A DNA stretch of 32,517 nt, taken from assembly GCA_945957295.1 (NCBI GenBank), contig CAMFLH010000021.1, forward strand, positions 1 through 32,517, in the 5' to 3' direction. Position 1 is the stretch's first letter, and each line of letters begins with the position of its first letter. Below are positions 1 to 7,333 of the stretch, piece after piece. Origin of the DNA: an uncultured Uliginosibacterium sp. Lineage in GTDB: Bacteria > Pseudomonadota > Gammaproteobacteria > Burkholderiales > Rhodocyclaceae. A program made the position numbers and the translations under genes. The notes under the pieces are model-generated. The model was given only the letters and a program-made list of their open reading frames with translations, ran no database searches and was not told the DNA's origin.

Positions 1-407
1 GCTTTACGCTGATCGAAGTGATGGTCGTGATCGTCATCCTCGGCGTGCTCGCCGCGCTGATCGTACCGAAGGTCATGGGCCGCCCTGACGAAGCGCGTGC
101 GGTGGCTGCACGCCAGGATATCGCCGCGATCAGTCAGGCGCTGAAACTCTACAAGCTCGACAACCGCAAGTACCCCACCACCGAGCAGGGGCTGCAGGCT
201 CTGGTGCAAAAGCCCACCGTGTCCCCGGTGCCCGACAACTGGAAGGCCGGCGGCTACCTCGACAAGCTGCCGAAGGACCCGTGGAACAGCCCGTACCAGT
301 ACCTGTCGCCGGGCGTACACGGTGAATTCGACGTCTTCAGCTTCGGCGCTGACGGCCAGGCCGGCGGCGAAGGCAACGACGCTGACATCGGCAACTGGGC
401 ACTCTGA
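1..407 (+). CDS. gspG: Type II secretion major pseudopilin GspG (5' end missing)
   Basis: Major pseudopilin that polymerises into the periplasmic T2SS pseudopilus. The visible reading frame starts at base 3 with FTLIEVMVV, the mature N-terminus after prepilin peptidase cleavage; the preceding GC would end the -1 Gly codon. Glu at mature position 5 is present, followed by a hydrophobic N-terminal helix. About 134 residues are visible, so only the short leader and start codon lie outside the window. The C-terminus carries DPWNSPYQY and an acidic, glycine-rich stretch ([17 protein letters not shown]) that matches the calcium-binding end of GspG. The TGA at 405-407 is 7 bp before gspH. The missing gspC/D/E/F genes are presumably upstream. 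Confidence 0.96.
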   Translation, partial: FTLIEVMVVIVILGVLAALIVPKVMGRPDEARAVAARQDIAAISQALKLYKLDNRKYPTTEQGLQALVQKPTVSPVPDNWKAGGYLDKLPKDPWNSPYQYLSPGVHGEFDVFSFGADGQAGGEGNDADIGNWAL

Positions 408-414
408 ACGCGCA

Positions 415-918
415 ATGGCGCAACGCGCACCACGATCCGCTGCGCACGGCTTCACCCTGATTGAGGTGATGGTGGTGCTCGTCGTGCTCGCGATCACCGC
501 CTCCGCGGTGACCTTCAGCCTGGAAGGCATGTCGCGGCGCGACGACGATCGCGAGGTCGACCGGCTGCGCTTGGTGCTGGAGGCTGCGGGCGAACGTGCC
601 GCGGTGCACGGCACGCCGATCGCCGCCGAGTTCCTCCCCGGCCGTTATCGCTTCAGCACGCTGGACACAGAAGGCCATTGGCGTCCGATCGCGGAAGGCG
701 ATTCGCTCGCCGAGCGCCCACTGCCTGAAGGCTTCATTTGGCAGGGCGTAAAGCTGCGCGGCCGGCCGACGAATGTTGAGCCGCCGCTGGTATTTGGCGC
801 CGAAATGCCGGATTTCGAGGTCCGCCTGCGCACCCCGGAAGGTGAGCGCCTCTATCGCTCGCGCCCCGGCGGTGAAGTGGTGCTTGAACGCATTGCAGCG
901 ACCGAGGTAGGCCAATGA
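415..918 (+). CDS. gspH: Type II secretion minor pseudopilin GspH
   Basis: Minor pseudopilin of the T2SS pseudopilus tip complex, 167 residues. The start at 415 gives a short basic leader (MAQRAPRSAAHG) before the prepilin site [11 protein letters not shown], with Glu at +5 and a hydrophobic helix of about 20 residues. The frame stays open upstream to 322, but that would overlap gspG heavily and lengthen the leader implausibly. The globular part is GspH-like in length and position but not strongly conserved, so the assignment rests on the prepilin signature plus the G-H-I-J order. The stop overlaps the gspI start as ATGA, which suggests translational coupling. Confidence 0.93.
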   Translation: MAQRAPRSAAHGFTLIEVMVVLVVLAITASAVTFSLEGMSRRDDDREVDRLRLVLEAAGERAAVHGTPIAAEFLPGRYRFSTLDTEGHWRPIAEGDSLAERPLPEGFIWQGVKLRGRPTNVEPPLVFGAEMPDFEVRLRTPEGERLYRSRPGGEVVLERIAATEVGQ

Positions 919-1286
919 AGCACACACGCGGATTCACGCTGCTCGAAGTGCTGGTCGCGCTCGCGATCCTGGCCGTCATGCTCGCGGCCGGTTTTCGCGC
1001 CGTGAGTCTCGCCACCGGCAGCGCGGGCGAACTGCGCGAACGCCTGATTGCAGACTGGATCGCCCAGGACCGACTCGCCGAACACCGCGCGCTGGGCCAC
1101 TTTCTCGAAGTAGGCCGCTACGAGGGCAGCGTCACGCAGGCCGGGCGCGAATACCGCTGGTACGAGGAAGTCTCGGCCACGCCCAACGCGCTGTTCCGCC
1201 GCGTCGATGTGCGCGTGACGCTCGCCGGTGAAGGCGATCACGCGCTCTCGCGCCTCGCCGGCTTCATGGTCAAGCCGCTCGAATGA
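915..1286 (+). CDS. gspI: Type II secretion minor pseudopilin GspI
   Basis: Minor pseudopilin, 123 residues, the usual size for GspI. The leader is very short (MKHTRG), followed by FTLLEVLVALAILAVMLAA, a textbook type III prepilin signal with Glu at +5. In characterised systems GspI is the core of the I-J-K tip complex that primes pseudopilus assembly. Both ends overlap neighbours by 4 bp: ATGA with gspH at 915-918 and ATGA with gspJ at 1283-1286. The tight packing indicates a single operon. Confidence 0.95.
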   Translation: MKHTRGFTLLEVLVALAILAVMLAAGFRAVSLATGSAGELRERLIADWIAQDRLAEHRALGHFLEVGRYEGSVTQAGREYRWYEEVSATPNALFRRVDVRVTLAGEGDHALSRLAGFMVKPLE

Positions 1287-1915
1287 AACCGCTGCGCCGC
1301 ACCGCACGCGGGCTCACACTGATCGAAGTGATGGTCGCGATCGCGATCTTCGCGGTGCTCGGGGTACTCTCATATCGCGCGGTCAGCAGCATGATCGCGA
1401 CGCGTGATCGCATGGAAGCCGAGTACGCCCGCTGGCGCCAGATCGCTCGCGTGATGCAGTTGATCGACAACGATCTGACTCAACTCGCCCCCCGCCCGAC
1501 GGGCGGCACGGTTCAGGTTCAGGACGCCCTGACGCTGATGCGTGGCGGCACGCAGACGCAGTTGATGCTGGTACGGCACGACGGCAGCAATGGCGGCGTC
1601 GAGACCCGTACCTGGCGCGTGGAAGACGGCACCCTGTTTCTGACCCGCCAGCGCGAAGCGACCACCACACAGAACAAGGACAAGAACACCGATGCCGGCG
1701 CGACCAGCGCCAGCGCTGACACCTCGAACGCGCGCAACGATGCGATGCTGGACCGGGTGAAATCCCTGAACTGGCGTTTCGTCACGTCAGACGGCAAGGA
1801 GAGCGACACCTGGCCGCCGGGCGCAAACCTGAACGGCCTGCTACCGGCCGCAATTCGAATGGAACTGGAGCTCGACGATGTCGGCAAGGTCACGCGACTC
1901 TTCGCCGTCCACTGA
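1283..1915 (+). CDS. gspJ: Type II secretion minor pseudopilin GspJ
   Basis: Minor pseudopilin, 210 residues, the expected length for GspJ. The leader MKPLRRTARG is followed by LTLIEVMVAIAIFAVLG, so residue +1 is Leu rather than the usual Phe; Glu +5 is kept. The middle has a low-complexity Thr/Asn/Asp/Ala-rich loop (around residues 130-155, including NKDKNTDAGATSASADTSN) between globular segments. The C-terminal part (IRMELELDD) is typical of the GspJ family. Its 3' end overlaps the gspK reading frame by 38 bp. The tip-complex role is inferred from family knowledge and operon position. Confidence 0.93.
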   Translation: MKPLRRTARGLTLIEVMVAIAIFAVLGVLSYRAVSSMIATRDRMEAEYARWRQIARVMQLIDNDLTQLAPRPTGGTVQVQDALTLMRGGTQTQLMLVRHDGSNGGVETRTWRVEDGTLFLTRQREATTTQNKDKNTDAGATSASADTSNARNDAMLDRVKSLNWRFVTSDGKESDTWPPGANLNGLLPAAIRMELELDDVGKVTRLFAVH

Positions 1916-2846
1916 GCGCCAGCGCGGCGTTGCGGTGATCATGGCGATGCTGACGGTGGCGCTGGTCGCCGCACTCGCCGCCTCGGTCGTTGCCGCCTTT
2001 GGCTTCGCGGTGGAGAGCCTTTCAGGCCGCCACGACCTTGCGCAGGCGCGGTGGCTCGCGCGCGGCGCAATCGATTGGGCGCGCAATGTGCTGGCCGACG
2101 ACTCGCGCCGGGGTAAAGACGTCGATCATCTGGGCGAGACGTGGGCTGTGAAGGTTCCGCCCACGCCGGTCGATGAAGGTGAAGTCAGCGGCGAAATCGA
2201 AGACCTGTCGGGTCGCTTCAACCTCAACAACCTGGCCCCGAACGGCGTCGTCGACAAGGATGCCGTGAAGCAATTCGCCCGCCTGCTTGAGGTGGTCGGC
2301 GTGGGCTCGGCGCAGGCAACGAGCATGGCGATCATTCTCGGCGGCTGGATCGACGCCGCACAGGAAGACCCGAGTTTCTACCCGCAGGCAAGTGACAGCA
2401 GCACGACCGTTAAACCGCTCAATGCGCCTTTCGTCAGCGCAGACGAACTGAGCAACGTCCCGGGCTTCGACGCCGCTACGATCGAGCGCCTGCGCCCCTT
2501 TGTGACCGCCCTGCCGGCAAGCCCTGCGCGCAGCCTCGTCAATGTGAACACCGCGTCGGCAGAAGTGCTGGCCGCGACGCTCGAGAACTACACGCTGGAT
2601 CGCGCGCGCAACCTCGTCAGCAGCCGCAACACCGCGTGGTTCAAAGACAAGGGCGACTTCGAACAACGCAGCGGGCTGACGATGGACGAATCCCGCTTGA
2701 GCCTCAAGAGCTTCTACTTTCTCGCATCTGGCCGCGCCCATTTCGGCACCGCCACCACCCGCATGCAGGTTCTTCTGGCCCGTGGCGTCGTCGCCAATTC
2801 GGTGCGGAGGAACTGGCCTGAAATCATCTGGCAGAAGATCCTATGA
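1878..2846 (+). CDS. gspK: Type II secretion minor pseudopilin GspK
   Basis: Largest minor pseudopilin, 322 residues, thought to cap the pseudopilus tip. The leader of about 16 residues ends QRG, followed by VAVIMAMLTVALVAALAAS. There is no Glu at mature +5 (the residue is Met), which is the family hallmark of GspK. The body contains LSGRFNLNNL and VNVNTASAEVLAA, conserved in GspK. The ATG at 1878 lies inside gspJ (38-bp overlap). No other in-frame start before the hydrophobic segment leaves a usable leader, so this start is preferred. The stop overlaps the gspL start as ATGA. Confidence 0.94.
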   Translation: MSARSRDSSPSTERQRGVAVIMAMLTVALVAALAASVVAAFGFAVESLSGRHDLAQARWLARGAIDWARNVLADDSRRGKDVDHLGETWAVKVPPTPVDEGEVSGEIEDLSGRFNLNNLAPNGVVDKDAVKQFARLLEVVGVGSAQATSMAIILGGWIDAAQEDPSFYPQASDSSTTVKPLNAPFVSADELSNVPGFDAATIERLRPFVTALPASPARSLVNVNTASAEVLAATLENYTLDRARNLVSSRNTAWFKDKGDFEQRSGLTMDESRLSLKSFYFLASGRAHFGTATTRMQVLLARGVVANSVRRNWPEIIWQKIL

Positions 2847-4036
2847 CGCAGCTTCGCCTCTACATCACCGAAACCTGGCCGCAGGACCCGATCTGCGACT
2901 GGGAACTCATCGGCCCGGACGGCCAAACCAGCGCCGCCGGGCGCTCTGAACCGCGACATTGGCCCGCCGCCGAGCGAACCGAATTCGTGCTGGCGGGCAC
3001 CCAGGCAGTTTGGCTGTCCGCACGCCTTCCGCGCGCACCCAAGCGCGAGCAGGACAAGCTGGTGCGCTTTGCGCTCGAAGACCAGCTGGTGCAAGAGCCC
3101 GACAGCCAGCACTACACGATTACCGATCGCGATGGCGACCTCGCTCGCGTGCTGGTGTGCGCGCGTGAGCGCCTGAGGCAGATCGTCGCCCAGCTCGATG
3201 CCCTCGGCCGCGCGCCGAGCCGGGCGCTCGCGGAGATTCAGGCGGTTGGTCCCACAGCCGAGGGCGAATGGGTGCTGCATTGCGGCGTATCTCAAGCCGT
3301 TGCGAGCGGGATCGGCCCTGCCCCCTTCGCGCTGGATCTGGATGGATCGGCGCCACCCAGCCTGTTGGTCGCCGCAGCTGCCCAAGCCCGCGAAACCAAT
3401 CGCCTGCCGAGCCGCTGCCTGCTGCTCCGCTCGCCGGACGCCTCCGCTGTGGACTGCGCCGCCTGGCAAAGCGCGCTGGGTATCCCGGTGGAGGAAGGTC
3501 CGGCGTACCAATGGTCCTCGCTCACACACGGCACCAACCTGCTGCACGGCGAGTTCATGCCCGACAAAGAACGATCGGCCTGGCTGCGTCGCGCCAAGCC
3601 CGTGCTGTGGGCTGCGGGCGCCGCCATCGCGCTGGAACTGCTGCTGTCGACCGGCCAAGTGCTGATGCAACGCGCCGAGCTGAAAGACGCGCGCGAACGC
3701 ATGCAGACGGTGTTCAAGACGGCCTTTCCAAACCAGCCGATTGTCGACCCCGCAGCGCAAATGCGTAGTCAGCTTAACCAGCTCAAACGCGCCCACGGCA
3801 AGCTCGGCGACGACGATGCACTCGCGCTGCTGGCCCTGGTTGGCGAGGCACTTGCCGACCAAGCGCGGGACGGGCTCGACGGCCTGAAGTACGAAAACGG
3901 ACGCCTCGACCTGACACTCTCGCCACGCCTGAGCGGCAATATCGCGATGGTCCAGCAGCGACTCGCCGCACGCGGCTTGATGGTCGTACAGCAAGGCGAT
4001 AATCAGCTCGCCGTCCGCAAGGAGGTCTCGCAATGA
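2843..4036 (+). CDS. gspL: Type II secretion inner-membrane protein GspL
   Basis: Bitopic inner-membrane protein of the T2SS assembly platform, 397 residues. It couples the cytoplasmic GspE ATPase to GspM and the pseudopilus. Residues 1-250 form the cytoplasmic actin-like domain and end with the conserved TNLLHGEF motif near residues 231-238. One transmembrane helix follows at about 252-274 (VLWAAGAAIALELLL). The rest is a periplasmic ferredoxin-like domain. It overlaps gspK and gspM by 4 bp each (ATGA at 2843-2846 and 4033-4036). Confidence 0.95.
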   Translation: MTQLRLYITETWPQDPICDWELIGPDGQTSAAGRSEPRHWPAAERTEFVLAGTQAVWLSARLPRAPKREQDKLVRFALEDQLVQEPDSQHYTITDRDGDLARVLVCARERLRQIVAQLDALGRAPSRALAEIQAVGPTAEGEWVLHCGVSQAVASGIGPAPFALDLDGSAPPSLLVAAAAQARETNRLPSRCLLLRSPDASAVDCAAWQSALGIPVEEGPAYQWSSLTHGTNLLHGEFMPDKERSAWLRRAKPVLWAAGAAIALELLLSTGQVLMQRAELKDARERMQTVFKTAFPNQPIVDPAAQMRSQLNQLKRAHGKLGDDDALALLALVGEALADQARDGLDGLKYENGRLDLTLSPRLSGNIAMVQQRLAARGLMVVQQGDNQLAVRKEVSQ

Positions 4037-4527
4037 GTGCGGTGCAAGCAAAGCTACAGGAAGCCAAAACCTGGTGGACAGGGCTGGCACCACGCGAGCG
4101 GGCACTGGTCGCCGCCATGGCCGCGGTCATCGGCGTCGCAGCGCTGTGGTCGCTGTCCGACTGGACCCAAGACGAACGCAAGCGCCTCGCGCGCGCGTTG
4201 CCGCAAGCCAAGGCGCGCCTCAACGCGATGCGCGACGACGCGGCCGAAGTCCAGACCCTGCAACGCACGCCGGCCCGCGCAGCGGTGCCGCCTGCAAGCC
4301 TCGCCGATCCGCTGCAAGCGAGCGCGCGCGCGCGCGGCCTGACGATGGATGTTCGCGTGGACCGCAACGGCCTGCACGCAAAGGGAGGCGGCAGCTTCGA
4401 TCTGATCGTTGAATGGCTCGCCGACGCCCAGAAGGACAATGGGCTTGGTGTGGTGCGGCTCAGCACCAGCCGCGGCCCGAATGGCGTTGCCATCGAGGCC
4501 GATCTGCAAGCGTCGGGCGCCCAGTGA
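4033..4527 (+). CDS. gspM: Type II secretion inner-membrane protein GspM
   Basis: Partner of GspL in the inner-membrane platform, 164 residues, the usual GspM length. A short cytoplasmic N-terminus with the family-typical APRERALV is followed by one transmembrane helix (about 24-42, ALVAAMAAVIGVAALWSL), then a coiled periplasmic linker and a small C-terminal domain. The gene overlaps gspL (ATGA) and gspN (GTGA), so translation is probably coupled along the chain. Confidence 0.93.
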   Translation: MSAVQAKLQEAKTWWTGLAPRERALVAAMAAVIGVAALWSLSDWTQDERKRLARALPQAKARLNAMRDDAAEVQTLQRTPARAAVPPASLADPLQASARARGLTMDVRVDRNGLHAKGGGSFDLIVEWLADAQKDNGLGVVRLSTSRGPNGVAIEADLQASGAQ

Positions 4528-5270
4528 TCCGTCGCATCGCGCTGTTCATCGTACTGTTTGCGGTATCGCTGGTGATCCGGGCGCCGGCTTGGCTGATCGA
4601 CCAGGCGGTGAGCCGTGCCACCACCGGAGAAATCCGCCTTGCGCTGATCGAGGGCACGCTCTGGAACGGCCGCGGAACGCTGACCGCGGTGGACCCGGTC
4701 AGCCTGAGGGCGCAGCCGTGGGTGACGTTGCAATGGCGCTGGCTACCCGGCTCGCTGTTACGTGGCGAAGCGGCCTGGCAACTCACCGCCGATGACAAAC
4801 TGGCTGGCGAAGTTGGCGCAGGCGTACGCGGCTGGCGTGCTGACGGGATCTCTCTAGCGGCTCCCGCGCGCTTCGCGATGGAGCGCATCCCGCACGCCTT
4901 TGGGCGCCTCGGCTGGCGTGGCGATTTGCAGTTCGAAACCACACAGTGGCATTGCAGCTGGAAACAGCGCTGCGACGGCCGCGCGGGCCTGCGTTGGTCG
5001 GGTGCTGCGGTGGACGTGCTGCGAGGACGGCCGCTCGGCGACTACCAGATCGACCTTCGCGGCGAAAACGAGCGCTTGACGCTCACTTGGCTGACGCTGC
5101 GTGGCGAAACCCAGATCAGCGCGCAGGGACAGCTGGAAGGCGGTCACGGCCACTTCGAGGGCACCGTACGCGGCGACCCCACCTTCCTGCAACGGCTGCC
5201 CTCGGTGGCCGGAAACTGGGTTCAACCGGGCTCAGCACCGGGCGAGTACCGCTTCCGCGTTCAGAATTGA
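4524..5270 (+). CDS. gspN: Type II secretion protein GspN
   Basis: Accessory T2SS protein present in a subset of systems, 248 residues. The chosen start is the GTG at 4524, which overlaps the gspM stop as GTGA like the other junctions. It gives VIRRIALFIVLFAVSLVIRAP, one N-terminal membrane anchor, then the GspN-typical stretch around IRLALIEGTLWNGRG. The frame is open upstream to 4413, but that extension would lie inside gspM. Two Cys (in HCSWKQRCDG, mid-protein) could form a periplasmic disulfide. It is the last gene of the operon and ends 12 bp before the convergent DUF192 gene. Its precise role in secretion is unsettled. Confidence 0.9.
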   Translation: MIRRIALFIVLFAVSLVIRAPAWLIDQAVSRATTGEIRLALIEGTLWNGRGTLTAVDPVSLRAQPWVTLQWRWLPGSLLRGEAAWQLTADDKLAGEVGAGVRGWRADGISLAAPARFAMERIPHAFGRLGWRGDLQFETTQWHCSWKQRCDGRAGLRWSGAAVDVLRGRPLGDYQIDLRGENERLTLTWLTLRGETQISAQGQLEGGHGHFEGTVRGDPTFLQRLPSVAGNWVQPGSAPGEYRFRVQN

Positions 5271-5273
5271 CAC

Positions 5274-5294
5274 CGCCCGCGCTCAGCGCGGGCG
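5274..5294. terminator. Hairpin between convergent gspN and the DUF192 gene
   Basis: A perfect 9-bp GC stem (arms CGCCCGCGC at 5274-5282 and GCGCGGGCG at 5286-5294) encloses a 3-nt loop that is the TGA stop codon of the minus-strand DUF192 gene. It lies just after the gspN stop. Neither side has a T-tract, so classical intrinsic termination is doubtful. It may stop or protect both convergent transcripts. Confidence 0.5.
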
Positions 5295-5714
5295 CGGCAA
5301 GCCGCTGATGCGCGAGCCCGGCTTGATGCCGCGCGTCTTGAACCAACCACGGTTCATCTCCAATGCGTAGCGCGCGGGGCTGGCGGCGCAATGGCTGTCC
5401 TCGGTTTCGGGCGCCATGTCTTCAACGTTGGTGATGCGCCCGCCCTCGTCGATGAAGGCAACAGACAAGGGCAGCCAAGTGTCCTTCATCCACATGCAGT
5501 GACTACCGACGCCGTCGAAGATGAACAGCATGCCGCGCGCTTCCGGCATCGTCTTCCGGTGCATCAGTCCGACCATGCGCGACTCATCGGTGGCGGCCAC
5601 TTCGGCATCAATGCGGTGCATGCCGATGCTGAGTTCGGCGTGAGGCAGCACGTCGGCCAGCGCGCAGGCCGGCAACACCGCATAGCAAGCGGCAATCAGT
5701 AGCTTCTTCAGCAC
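5283..5714 (-). CDS. Secreted DUF192 family protein
   Basis: A 143-residue protein with a signal peptide (MLKKLLIAACYAVLPACALA) and one DUF192 domain (about 27-140). The family signatures are visible: MVGLMHRKTMPEARGMLF, then HCMWMKDTWLPLSVAFID, and a C-terminal ALEMNRGW. The biochemical function of DUF192 is not established. The start is the GTG at 5712-5714 with a GAAAGG ribosome site upstream; no ATG fits the signal peptide. It lies 62 bp downstream of the rluE-like gene on the same strand, so the two may be cotranscribed, and it converges on gspN. Confidence 0.88.
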   Translation of the reverse strand: MLKKLLIAACYAVLPACALADVLPHAELSIGMHRIDAEVAATDESRMVGLMHRKTMPEARGMLFIFDGVGSHCMWMKDTWLPLSVAFIDEGGRITNVEDMAPETEDSHCAASPARYALEMNRGWFKTRGIKPGSRISGLPRPR

Positions 5715-5776
5715 ACGAAACCTTTCATTCGATTGAGCTGGGTACGGTCGGGCGCGATGTTATCAGGCGCGCCGCC

Positions 5777-6361
5777 CTAGCGTTGCCGCCTGGGCGAGCG
5801 AGTAAGCGGTGCAGCAGCATCCATCGATGCGTCCCGCCATTCGCCGGGCTGCAGCGTGCCAAGCTGCCATGGCCCGATCGCGACCCGAATCAGGCGCAGC
5901 GTCGGAAAGCCAACCTTGGCCGTCATGCGGCGCACCTGGCGGTTCTTGCCTTCGCGCAGACGCACTTCAATCCACGCCGTCGGCACCGACTTGCGAAAAC
6001 GGACGGGCGGATCGCGGGGCCACAGCCAATCGGGCGCTTCAATGCGACGCGCCTCGCATGGCATGGTGACGAAGTCCCCCAGATCGAGGCGTCCGCGCAA
6101 GGCCGCCAGAGCGGCCTCGTCTGGCTCGCGTTCGACCTGAACGAGATAGGTCTTCGCCTGCTTGTGGCGCGGATCGGCCAGTTGATGCTGCAGCACGCCG
6201 TCGTCAGTCAGCAGCAAAAGCCCTTCACTGTCCGCATCCAATCGGCCGGCCGCATACACGCCCGCGGGCAGGCCGCATTCGGCCAGCGTTCGCTGCTGCG
6301 CATCGCTGGTGAACTGGCTCATAACGCCGAAGGGCTTGTTGAGGAGGATGACGCGGGACAT
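5777..6361 (-). CDS. rluE: Ribosomal large-subunit pseudouridine synthase, RluE-like
   Basis: RsuA/RluB/E/F-family pseudouridine synthase, 194 residues with no N-terminal S4 domain, which fits the RluE branch (23S rRNA U2457 in E. coli). The catalytic block GRLDADSEGLLLLT has the nucleophilic Asp at residue 42. The second motif REGKNRQVRRM near residue 140 is typical of the family. It starts LLNKPFGV after Met-Ser-Arg-Val, as expected. A conserved HKQAKTYLVQV segment is present. The exact target nucleotide is inferred from family only. It is separated from the upstream cold-shock gene by an intrinsic terminator. Confidence 0.88.
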   Translation of the reverse strand: MSRVILLNKPFGVMSQFTSDAQQRTLAECGLPAGVYAAGRLDADSEGLLLLTDDGVLQHQLADPRHKQAKTYLVQVEREPDEAALAALRGRLDLGDFVTMPCEARRIEAPDWLWPRDPPVRFRKSVPTAWIEVRLREGKNRQVRRMTAKVGFPTLRLIRVAIGPWQLGTLQPGEWRDASMDAAAPLTRSPRRQR

Positions 6362-6371
6362 GACTGTTCCG

Positions 6372-6406
6372 AAAAGAACGAAGCCCGCCGGGGCGGGCGG
6401 GCTTCG
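6372..6406 (-). terminator. Intrinsic terminator of the cold-shock gene
   Basis: An 11-bp perfect stem (arms at 6379-6389 and 6396-6406, GGCGGGCTTCG type) with a 6-nt loop. On the minus strand it is followed by TTCTTTTC (6378 down to 6371). It lies 30 bp past the stop of the cold-shock gene and ends just before rluE, so it separates the two minus-strand genes. Confidence 0.85.
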
Positions 6407-6435
6407 CTGTCACGCCGACTTGCGGCGGACGCGGG

Positions 6436-6639
6436 TCAGGCGCGCTGGATGTTCGATGCCTGCTTGCCTTTTGGGCCTTGCACGGAATCAAACGAAACTT
6501 TCTCGCCTTCCTTGAGCGACTTGAAGCCGTTCATGTTGATGGCGGAAAAATGCGCGAACAGGTCTTCGCTGCCGTCGTCCGGCGTGATGAATCCGAAACC
6601 CTTGGCGTCATTGAACCACTTGACGGTGCCAGTTGCCAT
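6436..6639 (-). CDS. CspA-family cold-shock protein
   Basis: A single cold-shock domain protein of 67 residues, an RNA/ssDNA-binding chaperone acting in the cytoplasm. It has the canonical start [18 protein letters not shown], with RNP1 KGFGFI at 13-18 and the RNP2 region DLFAHFSAI at about 26-34 (Leu-Phe-Ala where Val-Phe-Val is commoner). The ATG at 6637-6639 follows a strong GAGGAAG ribosome site on the minus strand. The frame is open further upstream, but the family begins here. A long untranslated leader is likely, as for other csp genes. I give no paralogue symbol because the genome probably has several. Confidence 0.95.
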   Translation of the reverse strand: MATGTVKWFNDAKGFGFITPDDGSEDLFAHFSAINMNGFKSLKEGEKVSFDSVQGPKGKQASNIQRA

Positions 6640-7014
6640 ATTGCTTCCTCTAGTCCTTCGGTGTGTTGCTGTCGATGCTCCCGTTTCCGGGCGGTCCGAC
6701 ACGCGATATGCGAAGCCGCTCTACGGCGGGTCGCAGCCGCGATCCATTGCCAGCCGGGATTCGCGGCGCGCCTTGGCCTCGAAAGCGCGTGTTCCCGCGG
6801 CTTTTACGCCTTGAAGGAAGTCGCCGTCAAGCATTTTGTGAATGCAATCGCGACCATGACAAATAGTTAGCCCGAAAAATCAAGTGCTCACTCGTAACAG
6901 ATCATTAATTTATCGCGCGATGGGCAGCCTCGCCAGCGCCACATCGAAAGTGTGGAAAAACAGCCGAAAGCCCCGACATTCCGTGTTGTTGAAGTATCAG
7001 TCGGAGTGTTTAGA
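6640..7014. other. Divergent intergenic region between the cold-shock gene and clpS
   Basis: About 375 bp without a credible gene; the frames open here lack the start context and codon bias of their neighbours. The half near the cold-shock gene probably holds its long 5' leader. The half near clpS is AT-richer (around 6885-6915) and probably holds promoters for both genes. The two candidate promoters are listed separately. Confidence 0.6.
6801..6830 (-). promoter_or_regulatory. Candidate promoter of the cold-shock gene
   Basis: On the minus strand TTGACG (6830-6825) and TAAAAG (6806-6801) are separated by 18 bp, a moderate sigma-70 match. Transcription from here would give a 5' untranslated leader of roughly 155 nt, the length range known for cspA-type mRNAs. 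This is inferred from sequence only; the -10 matches 4 of 6 bases. Confidence 0.4.
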
Positions 7015-7016
7015 AT
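6989..7016 (+). promoter_or_regulatory. Candidate clpS-clpA promoter
   Basis: TTGAAG (6989-6994), a 16-bp spacer and TAGAAT (7011-7016) match sigma-70 elements. The -10 overlaps the first possible clpS start (7015). If used, transcription would begin near 7023 and the mRNA would be almost leaderless on the second ATG at 7024. A promoter further upstream is equally possible. Confidence 0.35.
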
Positions 7017-7332
7017 GAGCCGCATGGCAACAAAAAAGCAGTCCGAATTCGTTCTTGACGTTGAGCACACGAAAACCCGGCCTCCCCGGCTCTTCAAGGT
7101 GCTCCTTCTCAATGATGATTTCACCCCGATGGATTTCGTGGTGATTGTCCTGCAGAAGTTTTTTTCGCTGGATCGCGAACAAGCAACACGAGTCATGCTC
7201 CAAGTGCACAGGGAGGGTCGTGGCGTGTGCGGGGTGTTTCCCAAGGACATCGCTGCGACCAAGGTTGAACAGGTGAGTGCGTTCGCGCGGCAGCACCAGC
7301 ATCCGCTGGCCTGCGTGATGGAGGAGAACTGA
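7015..7332 (+). CDS. clpS: ATP-dependent Clp protease adaptor ClpS
   Basis: N-degron adaptor that binds proteins with destabilising N-terminal residues and hands them to ClpA; 105 residues from the ATG at 7015. The binding-pocket residues are present: [11 protein letters not shown] with Asn33, Asp34, Asp35 and the gatekeeper Met39, then His65 in VHREGRG, and CGVFPKD. Two starts compete. 7015 has GGAG at 7003-7006 at good spacing; 7024 (MATKKQ) looks more like the family N-terminus and would suit a leaderless transcript. The flexible N-terminal tail is needed for delivery to ClpA in known homologues. The stop lies 1 bp before the clpA start. Confidence 0.95.
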   Translation: MSRMATKKQSEFVLDVEHTKTRPPRLFKVLLLNDDFTPMDFVVIVLQKFFSLDREQATRVMLQVHREGRGVCGVFPKDIAATKVEQVSAFARQHQHPLACVMEEN

Positions 7333-7333
7333 G

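Noticed and set aside
2714-4105. 463-residue minus-strand reading frame opposite gspL
   Set aside because: It lies entirely against well-supported gspK-L-M genes, has an Arg/Gln/Gly-rich composition, no family motif and no ribosome site. It is a by-product of high GC at third codon positions.
5783-6814. 343-residue plus-strand frame across rluE and the cold-shock gene
   Set aside because: It would read through two supported genes and the intrinsic terminator between them, and has no family features.
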